This document shows positions 1-10,059 of a stretch of DNA of 15,727 bases, piece by piece. The notes under the pieces are model-generated. The model did not search any database. It saw nothing but the letters and a program-made list of their open reading frames with translations, and was not told where the DNA came from. Source of the stretch: Cryptococcus deneoformans JEC21 (lineage: Eukaryota; Basidiomycota; Tremellomycetes; Tremellales; Cryptococcaceae); NCBI RefSeq assembly GCF_000091045.1, contig NC_006684.1, positions 1,616,581 through 1,632,307 on the forward strand, in the 5' to 3' direction. The position numbers and the translations under genes are program-made. Position 1 is the first letter of the stretch; every line of letters begins with the position of its first letter.

Positions 1-539
1 GACTTGCAAAGTTGTGCTTTTTGTGGGAAGAAATGATGTGTCCGTTGTCGATAGCTTGTCGAACATGACGTAAGACCTCAACATGCAGACATGAATATTT
101 GAGGCATGAATTTATTTGCATTTTTCCCGAAAAACTAGGATTAGAATAGGAAAGAAGAACTAGAACGGTGCAAATCGTGGGTTTCTTGTTTTTTGGCGCT
201 TGCTAGTTTTTTCTCAGCCAAAACTAGGAAACGGAATCAAAATTGGAAAAAAAATTAGAATTAGAATTAGCCATGAAAAATAAGAAATCCATATTTGAAA
301 CGTACTATTGTGACGGTTTGTCCATGACATCAGTTTGCGCTTAAGCGAGACACTCCATGGCGAGAAATTCTTAAATAATGTGGTTTCGTAGGTCTGGATT
401 CAATAACGACGCGTACCGTGTCCCGCTTATGAAGGTCAAATGATAACAAATGCCTCGTTTCGTATGTACACCAACATAGATTCACAATCCAAGTTCCATC
501 GTTCCTTGTCCTACTACTGCTGTGACCTATGAGGTACAC
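1..539. other. Intergenic sequence, no gene seen
   Basis: This is A/T-rich sequence with a repeated AAACTAGGA element (about 133-141 and 223-231), a bZIP-like TGACGTAA at 66-73, and a short tandem TTAGAA run near 257-269. Open frames on both strands are short and show no family resemblance. It may contain the end or flank of a gene lying outside the window. Confidence 0.4.
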
Positions 540-689
540 ATGGTATCATTACAGGTCTCCGTCGGATACATTGCCCGCCTTATCCTCGCCTGCCTCGTCC
601 TTACTTCTGGCATTAGCGCTATAGATCATTCGTCTAATAATTATACCCAAACACAAAGTTTATCAAAAAGAATACGATGCAAACTTTGA
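540..689 (+). CDS. Doubtful small ORF, secreted-peptide-like (49 aa)
   Basis: This open frame runs from ATG at 540 to TGA at 687-689. Residues 1-14 form a short N-terminal part with one Arg, then comes a hydrophobic run (ILACLVLTSGISA, about residues 15-27) ending in a small-residue motif that would suit signal peptidase. The rest is polar (Ser/Asn/Thr/Gln-rich) and ends with a Lys-Arg pair, a possible Kex2 site, before IRCKL. The Kozak context is weak (C at -3). No neighbour supports it, and an ORF of this size arises by chance easily. It is listed because the signal-peptide-plus-KR layout resembles small secreted peptide precursors; that is inference only. Confidence 0.15.
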   Translation: MVSLQVSVGYIARLILACLVLTSGISAIDHSSNNYTQTQSLSKRIRCKL

Positions 690-1430
690 ACGCTGAGCAC
701 TTGATGAAGGGAAGGTTTTTTTATTTTATTTTTTTATAAAATTCGGATGCGAGATAGAGAGGCAGGAAGGGAAAAGAATTAATAGGGCTGATTTTTCCAT
801 CGCAGCCGATGGCCCCTCCTTCCCATAATTAATTATACATCGCGTATGGCATGTTCTGCATCCCTCTCATCGGTCATCGGCCTTGAGAGCTTCAAAAAGA
901 AACTTATTACCTCCTTATTCTTTGGACGGACGTATTTTATGTCACCACGGCATCCTCGCTCGACCAATAATTGGTCCAATAGTACTCGTAAGTAGACCGC
1001 CGTGTCTGCGCACGTAATAAGCACTTACGTTTACGTCAATACCGCATTTTTCCGCCGGCGGCCGTCGAGTCTTGCGGCGGCGACCGAAATCTTTCTGGCC
1101 GTCGGCTATTAGTCACGCAGGCATGGACTCCAAATCCACCTCACTACTTCGTCATACGTAAATAAGAAGAGTAGTAGGCGGAAAATGAAGTAGTAGCTTT
1201 TTGTTTTTTACATTTATTTATTATCTTGGCGGGCGGGCCCCGACTGGATATTTTGGACCTACTAGTTACCCGTTGGAGACATATGGAAGGCGCACATCAT
1301 TTCGTCACCTATCACCGGCTCCCACAAATTCTCTGGCTCTTATATATGCGATCGATGACTGTTTTCAACGCGCTCAATCCTTTTCATTTTCTAAAGCAAT
1401 CGTTCACCAGCGACAAATCCGTCCTTTATT
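690..1430 (+). promoter_or_regulatory. Upstream/promoter region of the PDR transporter gene
   Basis: No convincing gene lies here. Seen in order: an A/T-rich block with a T run (717-738); a dyad GACCAAT-A-ATTGGTC at 962-976, with a CCAAT box on each strand; a CGTAAGT/ACTTACG inverted pair (987-993 and 1023-1029); a CRE/ATF-like TTACGTCA at 1031-1038; a 10 bp palindrome CCGCCGGCGG at 1052-1061 in a CGG-rich stretch; an AP-1/Yap-like TTAGTCA at 1109-1115; and TATATAT at 1341-1347, 84 bp before the ATG at 1431. bZIP and CCAAT-binding factors regulate stress and efflux genes in fungi; that these particular sites are used is inference. Confidence 0.45.
1341..1347 (+). promoter_or_regulatory. TATA box of the transporter gene
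   Basis: TATATAT lies 84 bp upstream of the start codon at 1431, a normal spacing for a fungal core promoter with a short 5' UTR. It is the clearest TATA-like site in the last 300 bp before the gene. Confidence 0.5.
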
Positions 1431-4400
1431 ATGGCTTTCGCAGGTGTCGGGGCCATGGGGCCGTATGACCGTACCGAGCACTCGGCTGGCGCTGCTCTTA
1501 ACCGCACGACCTCTCGAAGTCACTATTACGACGATCACCCCAACGACAATCTTCCCTCCCCCACCGACGAGTATCGTAATCGCGAACTCGGTCAGCTTGC
1601 TCGATCATGGTCTCGACGATCCCAGACTGGCGCTCTAGGTCCTGGATTTTCACAAGCCCCTCAAGGCGAGTCTATTGCCGAAGAACTTACTGGCGACGTC
1701 TTTACTTACCAGAAAGACTCTGATCTCGACCCGTTCTCTAGCAACTTCAATCCGAAGAAGTGGACGAAGTTGATGTTCCGCGCTCATGAGACAACATCCC
1801 CCCCGAGGAAGGCGGGACTGTCTTTCAAGAATTTAGGGGTCTTTGGATATGGGTCTGATGCCGGTATGTAGCCGCTCCACATGACGTCTGGCATTTCACT
1901 GACGGACTATACAGACTACCAAAAGACCGTTGGCAATCTAGCTCTCGCAGGACTGGGAGCTCTCAGAGACTTGATCGGCAACCGCAAGCGCAAAGTGCAG
2001 ATTTTGAATGGGATTGACGGTGTGATCGAGGCTGGTGAAATGCTAGTGGTGTTGGGGCCTCCTGGAAGGTGCTGCTACATACAATCTCAACTTGGTTATA
2101 ATCTAATTATTTTTGCAGCGGTTGTTCAACTATGCTCAAGACGATTGCGGGAGAAATGAACGGTATATACATCGATGAGTCTTCGGAACTTAACTATCGA
2201 GGTGTGTTTTCTAGTTATGATTTATTCATAAAGCCAACCGGCCACAGGTATCACTCCCAAGCAGATGTATGGTCAATTTCGAGGAGAGGCTATCTACACC
2301 GCCGAAGTAGATGTGCACTTCCCCAATCTTACAGTAGGGCAGACTTTATCGTACGTAATTCTTGGCTTAATTGAAGTGTTTACTAACCGTTGTATAGTTT
2401 CGCTGCCGAAGCTAGGGCTCCCCGTCATACACCCAATGGCATTCCTAAGAAGGACTACGCTAAACATCTGCGAGATGTCGTCATGTCTGTTTTTGGTATC
2501 ACTCACACTCTCAACACGATCGTTGGTAATGACTTCGTTCGAGGTGTTAGTGGTGAGTAACTCACTTTGTGAGCCAAAGCAGAAACTGACTTCAATCAGG
2601 TGGTGAACGAAAACGAGTGACTATTGCCGAGGCTGCTCTTGCCGGTGCTCCTCTTCAGTGTTGGGATAACTCCACCCGAGGCCTTGACTCCGCCAACGCC
2701 ATCGAATTCTGTAAAAATCTTCGTATCAACGCTGATTATATGGACATATCTTCCGTTGTCGCCATCTATCAAGCGCCTCAAAGGGCTTACGACCTCTTCG
2801 ACAAGGTCTCCGTCCTCTATGAAGGCGAGCAAATTTTCTTCGGCAAGTGTACTGAGGCGAAGCAGTTTTTCGTCGACATGGGATTCCATTGCCCTTCCCA
2901 ACAAACCGTTCCCGACTTCCTAACCTCTCTTACCAGTGCTTCCGAGCGAACTCCCCGAGAAGGTTTCGAAGGCAAGGTACCAACTACACCTCAAGAATTT
3001 GCTGCTGCATGGAAGAAGAGTAACAAGTATGCCGAGCTCCAGGAGCAGATTGCGCAGTTTGAGCAAAAATATCCAGTTCATGGCGAGAACTACGATAAGT
3101 TCTTGGAATCTCGAAGGGCACAACAGTCGAAACATCTGTAAGCTACCAAGTTACACTTTTGATTTACCAGTCGCGGCGGCTGAGACCCTTTATAGCCGGG
3201 CTAAGTCTCCTTATACCCTTTCCTACGGTGGCCAAGTAAAGCTCTGTCTTCGACGAGGCTTCCAGCGTCTGAGGGCGGATCCCAGTTTGACTCTTACCCA
3301 GTTGTTCGGTAACTTTATCATGGCTCTGATCGTAGGCTCTGTTTTCTATAACATGCGTTAGTCTATGTGCCGAATAAATCTAATGTGTCGACACTGATGA
3401 ATCTTTTCAGCGTCAAATACCACCAGTTTCTACTCTCGAGGCGCTTTGTTGTTTTTTGCCATCTTGATGAGTGCTTTCGGTTCTGCACTTGAAGTGAGCC
3501 GTAAATCTCAAAAGGTATCGTTTTTCTGGGCTGACTTCCGACATAGATTCTTATCCTATACGCTCAACGAGGGATCGTGGAGAAGCATTCACGATACGCC
3601 TTTTATCACCCGTCAACCGAAGCTATCGCATCTGCCCTTACCGATATACCGTATAAAGTCCTTAACTGTATCTGCTTCAACTTGGCGTTGTATTTCATGG
3701 CCAATCTTCGACGAGAGCCTGGTAAGTGATTTTTAATTATCATCTGCGTTGGGGCAGCGCTTGACTATTTATTCAGGGCCATTTTTCTTCTTTATGCTCA
3801 TCAGTTTCACCCTTACTATGGTCATGTCCATGTTCTTCCGGTCTATCGCCAGCCTTAGTCGATCCTTGACCCAAGCTCTTGCGCCCGCGGCTATCATGAT
3901 CCTCGCCCTCGTCATTTACACTGGTTTTGCGATCAATGTCCAGAACATGCGCGGCTGGGCTCGATGGATCAACTATCTTGACCCTATTGCTTATGGTTTT
4001 GAAAGCTTGATGATCAATGAGTTCCATGATCGAGAGTATGCTTGTTCCGTGTTCGTGCCTACGGGCCCTGGATATGAGGGAGCTACAGGTGAAGAGCGCG
4101 TCTGTTCTACCGTTGGTTCCGTTGCCGGATCTTCTGTGGTGAACGGTGACGCATATATCAATGGGTCGTACGAGTATTACCACGCTCATAAATGGAGGAA
4201 TTTCGGTATCCTTATAGGTTTCTTCCTTTTCCTGACCGCTGTCTACCTACTTGCCACTGGTGAGTTCTTCGCATGTGGATACGCTCTTTGTTCTTCATTT
4301 AACTTCTATTGCAGAGCTGATTACCGCCAAGAAATCAAAAGGTGAAATCCTCGTGTTCCCGCGTGGCAAAATCCCTCGCACTCTTCTAGCCCAATCGACT

Positions 4401-7124
4401 GCCTCGCATAACTCTGACGACCCTGAACCTGGAAAGTACGCTGGAGGAGGCAACGTACAAACGAAAGTTACAGGAGCAGACCGAGCAGATGCTGGTATCA
4501 TCCAGCGACAAACAGCCATCTTCTCTTGGAAAGATGTCGTTTACGATATCAAAATCAAAAAAGAGCAAAGAAGGATTCTGGATCATGTTGATGGATGGGT
4601 AAAGCCTGGAACTCTCACAGCCCTCATGGTACATCTTTTCAATCGTGGCACCTGCCTCGTAGTAGCTAACCACTATATAGGGTGTATCTGGTGCCGGTAA
4701 AACCACGCTGCTTGACGTCTTGGCCACCCGTGTTACAATGGGTGTAGTTACTGGTGAGATGCTCGTTGACGGTCAGCAACGAGACATCTCTTTCCAACGA
4801 AAGACTGGTTATGTTCAACAGCAAGACCTCCACCTCGAGACCAGCACCGTTCGAGAAGCCCTTCGTTTCAGTGTTCTCCTTCGGCAGCCTAATCACATTA
4901 GCAAGGAGGAGAAGTTTGAGTATGTGGAAGAGGTCTTGAAACTTTTGGAGATGGATGCGTACGCCGATGCTGTCGTTGGTGTACCTGGTACTGGTCGGTT
5001 GCTCTTTGTCTTTCAGTCACCTCGCATGTTCTGACTCAATTTCAGGTCTTAATGTCGAACAACGGAAACGTCTCACCATCGGCGTCGAGCTCGTCGCTAA
5101 GCCTGCCCTCCTTCTTTTCCTTGACGAACCCACCTCTGGTCTTGATTCTCAAACTTCTTGGAATATTCTTCTCCTCCTCCGCAAACTCACTGAGCACGGT
5201 CAAGCTATCCTCTGTACAATCCACCAGCCTTCCGCCATGTTGTTTGAGCAATTCGACCGTCTTCTTTTCCTTGCCAAGGGCGGCAAAACCGTCTATTTTG
5301 GCGAAGTAGGCAAAGAGTCAAGGACGTTAATCAATTACTTTGAAAGAAATGGCGCTGAGAAATGTCCTCCTGGAGAGAACCCGGCGGAATGGATGTTGTC
5401 AGCTATCGGTGCTTCGCCCGGCTCCCAGTGCACTACCGACTGGCATCAAACGTGGCTCAACAGTCCTGAGCGAGAAGAGGTCCGACGTGAGCTTGCTCGT
5501 ATTAAAGAGACCAACGGAGGGAAGGGAGATGCTGCGAAGCAGGATAAGACCCAGGAGAAGAGTAAGGCTGAGATCAAGGCAGAATACGCAGAGTTTGCCG
5601 CGCCGTTGTGGAAGCAATTTATCATTGTTGTTTGGCGAGTTTGGCAACAGCACTGGAGGACGCCGAGTTATATCTGGGCTAAGGCTGCACTCTGCATTGG
5701 TTCCGTACGTTCTCTTCTTGCCTCTTCAAAATGAAAACAACTCGTTAATATAATATGCCGTGCTAGGGGCTTTTCATTGGCTTTAGTTTCTTCAAGAGTG
5801 GAACCTCGCAACAGGGCCTACAGAACCAGCTTTTCTCCGTCTTCATGGTGAGCTATCCTAGTCTCTGTCGTGTTGGAGGATTGCGCTAACTCCCAATCTT
5901 TAGCTCTTTACTATTTTCGGTCAACTTGTCCAGCAGATGTTACCCAACTTCGTATGTCTCTCGTGATGGGACTCCGCCAAGTGCAACGCTGATGATTCAC
6001 GTTCAGGTGACACAAAGGAGCCTGTACGAAGTGAGAGAGCGACCGTCAAAGACATATTCTTGGAAAGTCTTCATCATGAGCAATGTCATCGCTGAAATTC
6101 CTTGGTCCAGTATGTTCCCTCAAATCCTATCCTTCCTCTTGCCGAAAATCACGCTGACGCCGCTTTGTCCTACAGTCTTGATGGGTGTTGTCATTTACTT
6201 CACCTGGTACTATCCTATTGGCTACTATCGAAACGCGATTCCAACAGACGCTGTACATCTCCGTGGTGCTCTCATGTTCCTCTACATTGAGATGTTCATG
6301 CTCTTCACATCGACTTTCGCAATTATGATTGTGGCAGGTATAGATACGGCGGAGACAGCTGGTAACATTGCGAACCTTCTCTTCTTAATGTGCCTTATCT
6401 TCTGCGGGTGGGTGTTCTTCCTTTGGCCTGTTTTTGCACCTCCACACCTAGAGCGTTTGCTGATTTGGCCTCTTCTCCATGATTAGTGTTCTCGCAACTA
6501 AAGAGACTTTCCCCCACTTCTGGATCTTCATGTACCGAGTATCGCCGTTCACGTATCTGGTCGAGGGTATGTTGGGTGTGGCCATCGCCAATACCAACAT
6601 CGTCTGTGCCGACAATGAGTTGTTAACGTTTAATCCGCCTTCCGGACGGACTTGCGGACAATACATGTCAAATTACATCGCAGCTGCTGGAGGATATTTG
6701 ACCAACGAGGATGCCACGACTGGGTGCAGTTTCTGTTCCATGAGTGAGACGAATGCCTTCTTGGCTCAGTTTGATATCTATTATAGCCATAAGTGAGTTC
6801 TTTGCAACTTTGGCTTCCGCGTTCCGGACAAGTAATAGGTCGGTGCTGATATTCGCTTTCATTTTCAGGTGGAGAGACTTCGGTCTTCTTTGGATCTTCG
6901 TGATCTTCAATGCGGTGGCCGCTGTTGCTATCTATTACGTTGCTCGGGTGGTACGTCTCTTTGTTCCTTACATGCGTCTCTTCAAGTTTAATTGCCAACA
7001 CTTGTCTTCCATCACATAGCCTAAGAACACTGGAAAAGAGCAAGCGTCCGAGCCTGAACAATTGGAGAAGAGTGCAGGGCTTGAGACCACAGAGAAGCGG
7101 AGCAGGAGATCGGAGTCAACGTAA
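1431..7124 (+). CDS. PDR-type (ABCG full-size) multidrug ABC transporter, 20 exons, 1536 aa
   Basis: ATP-driven plasma-membrane exporter of the fungal pleiotropic drug resistance family (Cdr/Snq2/Afr-like). Exons, joined in frame: 1431-1863, 1915-2068, 2119-2201, 2248-2350, 2398-2552, 2600-3137, 3196-3356, 3411-3493, 3547-3721, 3777-4259, 4315-4628, 4681-4993, 5046-5704, 5767-5847, 5904-5951, 6007-6109, 6176-6407, 6487-6792, 6869-6950, 7020-7124. The order is NBD1-TMD1-NBD2-TMD2. NBD1 has the family's degenerate Walker A (GPPGSGCST, residues 192-200, Cys198 for Lys), signature VSGGERKR (308-315) and Walker B with Asn333 in place of Glu. NBD2 has canonical Walker [10 protein letters not shown] (895-903), degenerate signature LNVEQRKR (1000-1007), Walker B with Glu1026, and His1058. 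About 12 hydrophobic segments follow in two blocks of six. The length is normal for the family and no break is seen. The exact paralogue (AFR1 or another) is not resolved. The Lys/Arg-rich C-tail is probably cytosolic. Confidence 0.93.
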
Positions 7125-7350
7125 AGAAGAGGGGTTTGGAAAGTCAGAGACAATATGAAAAGAAAGTTTTGGATTAACTATGTTGTTTCTGTTGTAAGGT
7201 GTCTATGGATGCATGAAGAAAAGAAAGAGACTATCGTAGAATCTAAAAGAAAATAGTCACGCAACTCCGATCCAACCACGCCACAAACGATCTCTCCCAG
7301 AACTCTGTACCTCAGGCTCCCATCTTCTCGCTCATTCAACACGCCCACTC
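7125..7350 (+). other. 3' flank of the transporter gene
   Basis: This is the 226 bp between the transporter stop codon and the retrotransposon LTR. It holds A-rich and T-rich runs suited to a 3' UTR. I see no gene and no standard AATAAA signal. The retrotransposon therefore landed just downstream of the gene, in the same orientation, without entering its coding region. Confidence 0.4.
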
Positions 7351-7597
7351 TGTCGGAGTTCGCTAGTCTAGTCCCTTAATTAGATAGGTGACTACGTAGT
7401 CTATTTTCGATCAGACTCTATACCATTATAATATTCCTTTTTGTAACTTTCTGGTCTTTCTCATCACTATCTAGTACACTGTTCTACGAGACTGTTTGTA
7501 CGAAGGTGCTAAGTAAAGACCAGGTATGTATCACTATCTAGTACACTGTTCTACGAGACTGTTTGTACGAAGGTGCTAAGTAAAGACCAGTTCGACA
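7351..7597 (+). repeat. 5' long terminal repeat of a Ty1/copia element
   Basis: The 247 bp segment begins TGTCGGA and ends TTCGACA, the short TG...CA inverted ends expected of an LTR, and is followed at once by a primer-binding site and then a Gag-Pol frame. TATA-like sequence (7419-7436) could be the element's promoter. A 61 bp segment is duplicated in tandem inside it (see separate entry). No second copy of the LTR was found downstream in the window, so the two-LTR comparison that would fix the ends cannot be made here. Confidence 0.7.
7463..7590 (+). repeat. 61 bp tandem duplication inside the LTR
   Basis: Positions 7463-7523 and 7530-7590 are identical over 61 bp, separated by the hexamer GTATGT. 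Perfect identity suggests a recent event or conversion. Because the unit ends in ACCAG and the spacer is a consensus splice donor, GTATGT plus the second copy reads like a 67 nt intron (7524-7590) with a GCTAAG branch-like site and CAG acceptor; whether it is spliced is unknown. Confidence 0.9.
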
Positions 7598-7613
7598 GGT
7601 TATGAGCCTTGCC
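7598..7613 (+). other. Primer-binding site, half-tRNA-iMet type
   Basis: GGTTATGAGCCTTGCC abuts the LTR end. It is complementary to the anticodon arm of eukaryotic initiator tRNA-Met, which contains GGCUCAUAACC around the CAU anticodon. Copia-type elements such as Drosophila copia prime minus-strand DNA from an internally cleaved tRNA-iMet half, so the position and sequence both fit. The exact complement in this organism's tRNA is not known from the window. Confidence 0.65.
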
Positions 7614-7676
7614 TCCCGTCCCTGAATTACTTCATACCAGCACATAAAATTCGTCCAGTTCTCGAGCAGCAATACC

Positions 7677-9380
7677 ATGTCTGAGCCCAAGGAAGAAACG
7701 GCCTCGGCCAAGATTTCTCCGCTTATGGGGGAAGACAACTATAGTGATTGGAGTTTCGATATCCAAGCCTACCTCCTTGGACTCTGTCTTATGTCCACTC
7801 TTCATGAAACTCCTGTTCTTCATATCCCTGTCACAGTTCCTACCGGTGACCCCAACCAATCTCCTCGAGTTCTCACTACTGATGAGCTCAATACCCTCAA
7901 TGCCAAAATTCAAAACCAACACCGGGCCTACTCCATCGTTATTCGATATCTTTCTCCCCAAGTAAAGGCTGCCTTATCAGCTGAGGTGAAAAATCTTCTT
8001 GAACCAAATCCCAAACTACTCTGGGAAGAGTTGAACCGATCATATTCAAAAGCCACTGGACATAGAGTTGGAGAACTTTACTCTATTCTCTGGACCACTC
8101 GAATTCCGGAAGGTGCCGATCCTCGTCCCTACCTTGCAACCCTTCGCTCTGCGCTCGCCCAACTGAAGCAGACACAGTCTGTCGATGACCAACAGTGTGC
8201 ATATGCCATGTTACATGCTCTACCGGCGAGCTTCCGCCCAATCAAACAACTTCTGTGGGCTCAGACGAAGTTCTCCACTTCAGATGTTATTGCCCAGGTT
8301 TCTGGCGAGTGGGTCCGAGCCCAAGGAGATGTCGCAGAGGAGGCCGGGATGGCCCTATTGGCACAGTCGAAATCAACAGTGAATAGTAAGAGAAGGAAAG
8401 AAAAAAAGGGGGACAATGCTGGGGAGAGTCAGTATTGTATCTGGCATGGTCCAAGTAGACACTCATCAAAGGACTGTTGGGTCGAACACCGTCAAAAAGA
8501 AATCAAGGCAGGAAAGGTAGCCGAAGCTAAGCTAGCCGAGGCTGACACATACAAGTCGGATGTGTCATCTGCCTATTTGGCACAAACCACTGCACCCAAC
8601 CTCTCTTCGCCCTCCACCACCTTTGTCATCGACTCTGGCGCGACCGACCATATGGTCTCCGATCCCTCCCTCCTGCACGACGTCCGCCATGCCTCCACGG
8701 AACACATTCGCATCGGCGATGGATCCCTACTCCCGTCAACCCAAAGAGGCAGTATCACCATTCAAGGTGTTGACTTCCACAATGTCTTAGTGGTCCCTGG
8801 TCTTGACTGGAACCTCCTCTCCGCTTGTAGAATGCCTACCGGTGCGCAGTGGCTTTTCACCCGACGGGCTGCTCTCCTGCTCGACGCCTCTGGTAAAATC
8901 CTCCTAGCCTCTGATTTTTCCGACAAAGGGCTCTACACCCTTCAGGCGAGTTCTCCGTCTGTGTACCTTGCGTCCACTACTGACGCCCTGCTAGATTGGC
9001 ATTGTCGCCTAGGACATCTCAACGTCCGAAGCGTGGCTAAGCTGGCTAGGAGCGGAAGGTTGTCGGGTCTGCGTGAGGTACCGGAGAAGGATTTGCTTGG
9101 ATTTGAATGTGAGGCATGCATTCATGGTAAAGGTACTCGTCTACCATCTCCGCCCAGTTCCGTGCACGCCCAAGAACCCTTAGCACTAGTTCACCTTGAT
9201 CTGTGGGGTCCATCATCAACTCCGTCCCACAATGGCAGTCGCTATTTCCTCACCTGCTATGATGATTATACACGCAAGGTCCATCTTTATTTTCTAAAGG
9301 CCAAGTCTGAAGCATTCCATAAAACCCAGCATTATATCGCAATGGTTGAACGACAGTTAGGACGGCAAGTCAAAGTCATT
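7677..9380 (+). pseudogene. Ty1/copia Gag-Pol, truncated inside integrase
   Basis: The frame opens with ATG at 7677, 79 bp after the LTR. It shows a UBN2-like Gag N-terminus (about residues 15-230), a zinc-knuckle variant C254-x2-H257-x4-H262-x4-C267, the aspartic protease motif FVIDSGATDH with D319, the GAG-pre-integrase zinc motif (H442, H447, then CEAC), and the start of the integrase core (HLDLWGP, YDDYTR). Similarity to the family stops at about residue 568 (9380), before the expected second integrase Asp. The frame runs on to a stop at 9570-9572 but those last ~63 residues are unrelated. Reverse transcriptase and RNase H are missing, so the copy cannot move by itself. Up to the break the frame is free of stops, so it may still be translated or is a recent loss. 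Confidence 0.9.
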
Positions 9381-9786
9381 ATACCGAGTCTTAACAGGCG
9401 GGGAGATGCCCGGGGTTTGAGCAGGGTTATAGAGTGGATGATTCTCTACCAGAATATGCAAAAAGGGAACAGGGGAGTTTCAAGGGGGATGTTTTATGGC
9501 CGTTTGAAGTTCATGGGTCGTTGGACGGAGAACAATCGCATTTCAGACGTTCGACGAACAATGGTTACGTAATTTTAATTGAGGTTTCGTCTAATTGCCC
9601 ACTTTCATGGCGATTGCCTAGAATTAAAGAGGGGTCATTAGGTGATGGGATAGACCAAGGTGGGAGCTTTCTAACGCATAAAAGGGTAGGCATGGGAGAT
9701 GCATTGTAATAGGAATATGTATGGTTTTGCGTTGGAAAATGATGGATGTTACATGTCGTAAAAAGTGGAGGTTTGCTGAATGATAG

Positions 9787-9936
9787 TTATGTAATGCCAA
9801 TTGATGACGACTGGGTGGGGCTCTGGGGCCCCCTGGGCGGGGGGGATAACGGGGATTTATGCAGAGGTGACGCAACCTAAAATAACAATGATCTGCACAT
9901 TACATAATTGATTTGGGAATAGTCCATTATGTAATG
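9787..9936. repeat. TTATGTAATG motif cluster (one inverted, two direct)
   Basis: TTATGTAATG occurs exactly at 9787-9796 and 9927-9936, and as its reverse complement at 9898-9907. The two direct copies also share a following GACTGGGT after 10-11 variable bases. The first copy and the inverted copy enclose a 121 bp segment holding the G-rich tract, a layout like a very small MITE. The arms are only 10 bp, so this is tentative. Confidence 0.45.
9813..9854 (+). other. G-rich tract with G-quadruplex pattern
   Basis: At least five runs of three or more G are separated by 1-6 bases (9813-9845), followed by a further GGGG at 9851-9854. This satisfies the common G3+N1-7 quadruplex pattern on the plus strand. 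It stands out from the A/T-rich sequence on both sides. Confidence 0.6.
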
Positions 9937-10059
9937 CTAGATTTTAGACTGGGTTAGAAAAAGCGGGATCAACTTGTTTGAGGACGTGCCACTGAGGTTT
10001 GGTGAAAACATCAGGCAGATTTCGCTTTCGTTCCCACGCAAACGCTTACACATCAAGCT

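Larger units (their letters stand above)
7351..9380 (+). mobile_element. 5'-truncated-end remnant of a Ty1/copia retrotransposon (3' half lost)
   Basis: One LTR, a primer-binding site and 1.7 kb of Gag-Pol are preserved and the 3' two-fifths or more of the element is gone. The loss of the 3' side together with the 3' LTR is not the usual 5' truncation seen in LINEs, and points to deletion, to insertion of other DNA at 9380/9381, or to a rearrangement or assembly junction. Confidence 0.85.
9381..10059. other. Gene-free stretch downstream of the copia break
   Basis: No recognisable protein is encoded on either strand. Seen in it: an 11 bp palindrome GTTCGACGAAC (9549-9559), a G-rich tract (9813-9854), and repeated TTATGTAATG motifs in both orientations (9787-9796, 9898-9907 inverted, 9927-9936). 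The pieces could be debris of a small DNA transposon, but no terminal repeats longer than about 10 bp or target-site duplication could be defined. Confidence 0.5.

Noticed and set aside
330..539. Minus-strand 69-codon ORF
   Set aside because: No recognisable domain or supporting context; length is within chance expectation.
833..1024. Minus-strand 63-codon ORF upstream of the transporter
   Set aside because: No family resemblance or splice signals, and it overlaps the dense promoter-motif region.
1861..6490. Apparent stops and frameshifts in the transporter, suggesting a pseudogene
   Set aside because: Every interruption is explained by a phase-consistent 46-79 nt intron, and the joined protein keeps all family motifs.
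6630..7061. Minus-strand 143-codon ORF opposite the transporter's 3' end
   Set aside because: It is a shadow of the coding exons and introns of the transporter, with no domain of its own.
9381..9572. Continuation of the copia open frame for about 63 codons
   Set aside because: The residues do not match integrase; the frame just happens to stay open past the break.
9624..9875. Minus-strand 83-codon ORF across the G-rich tract
   Set aside because: Composition follows the G/C run; no start context or homology.
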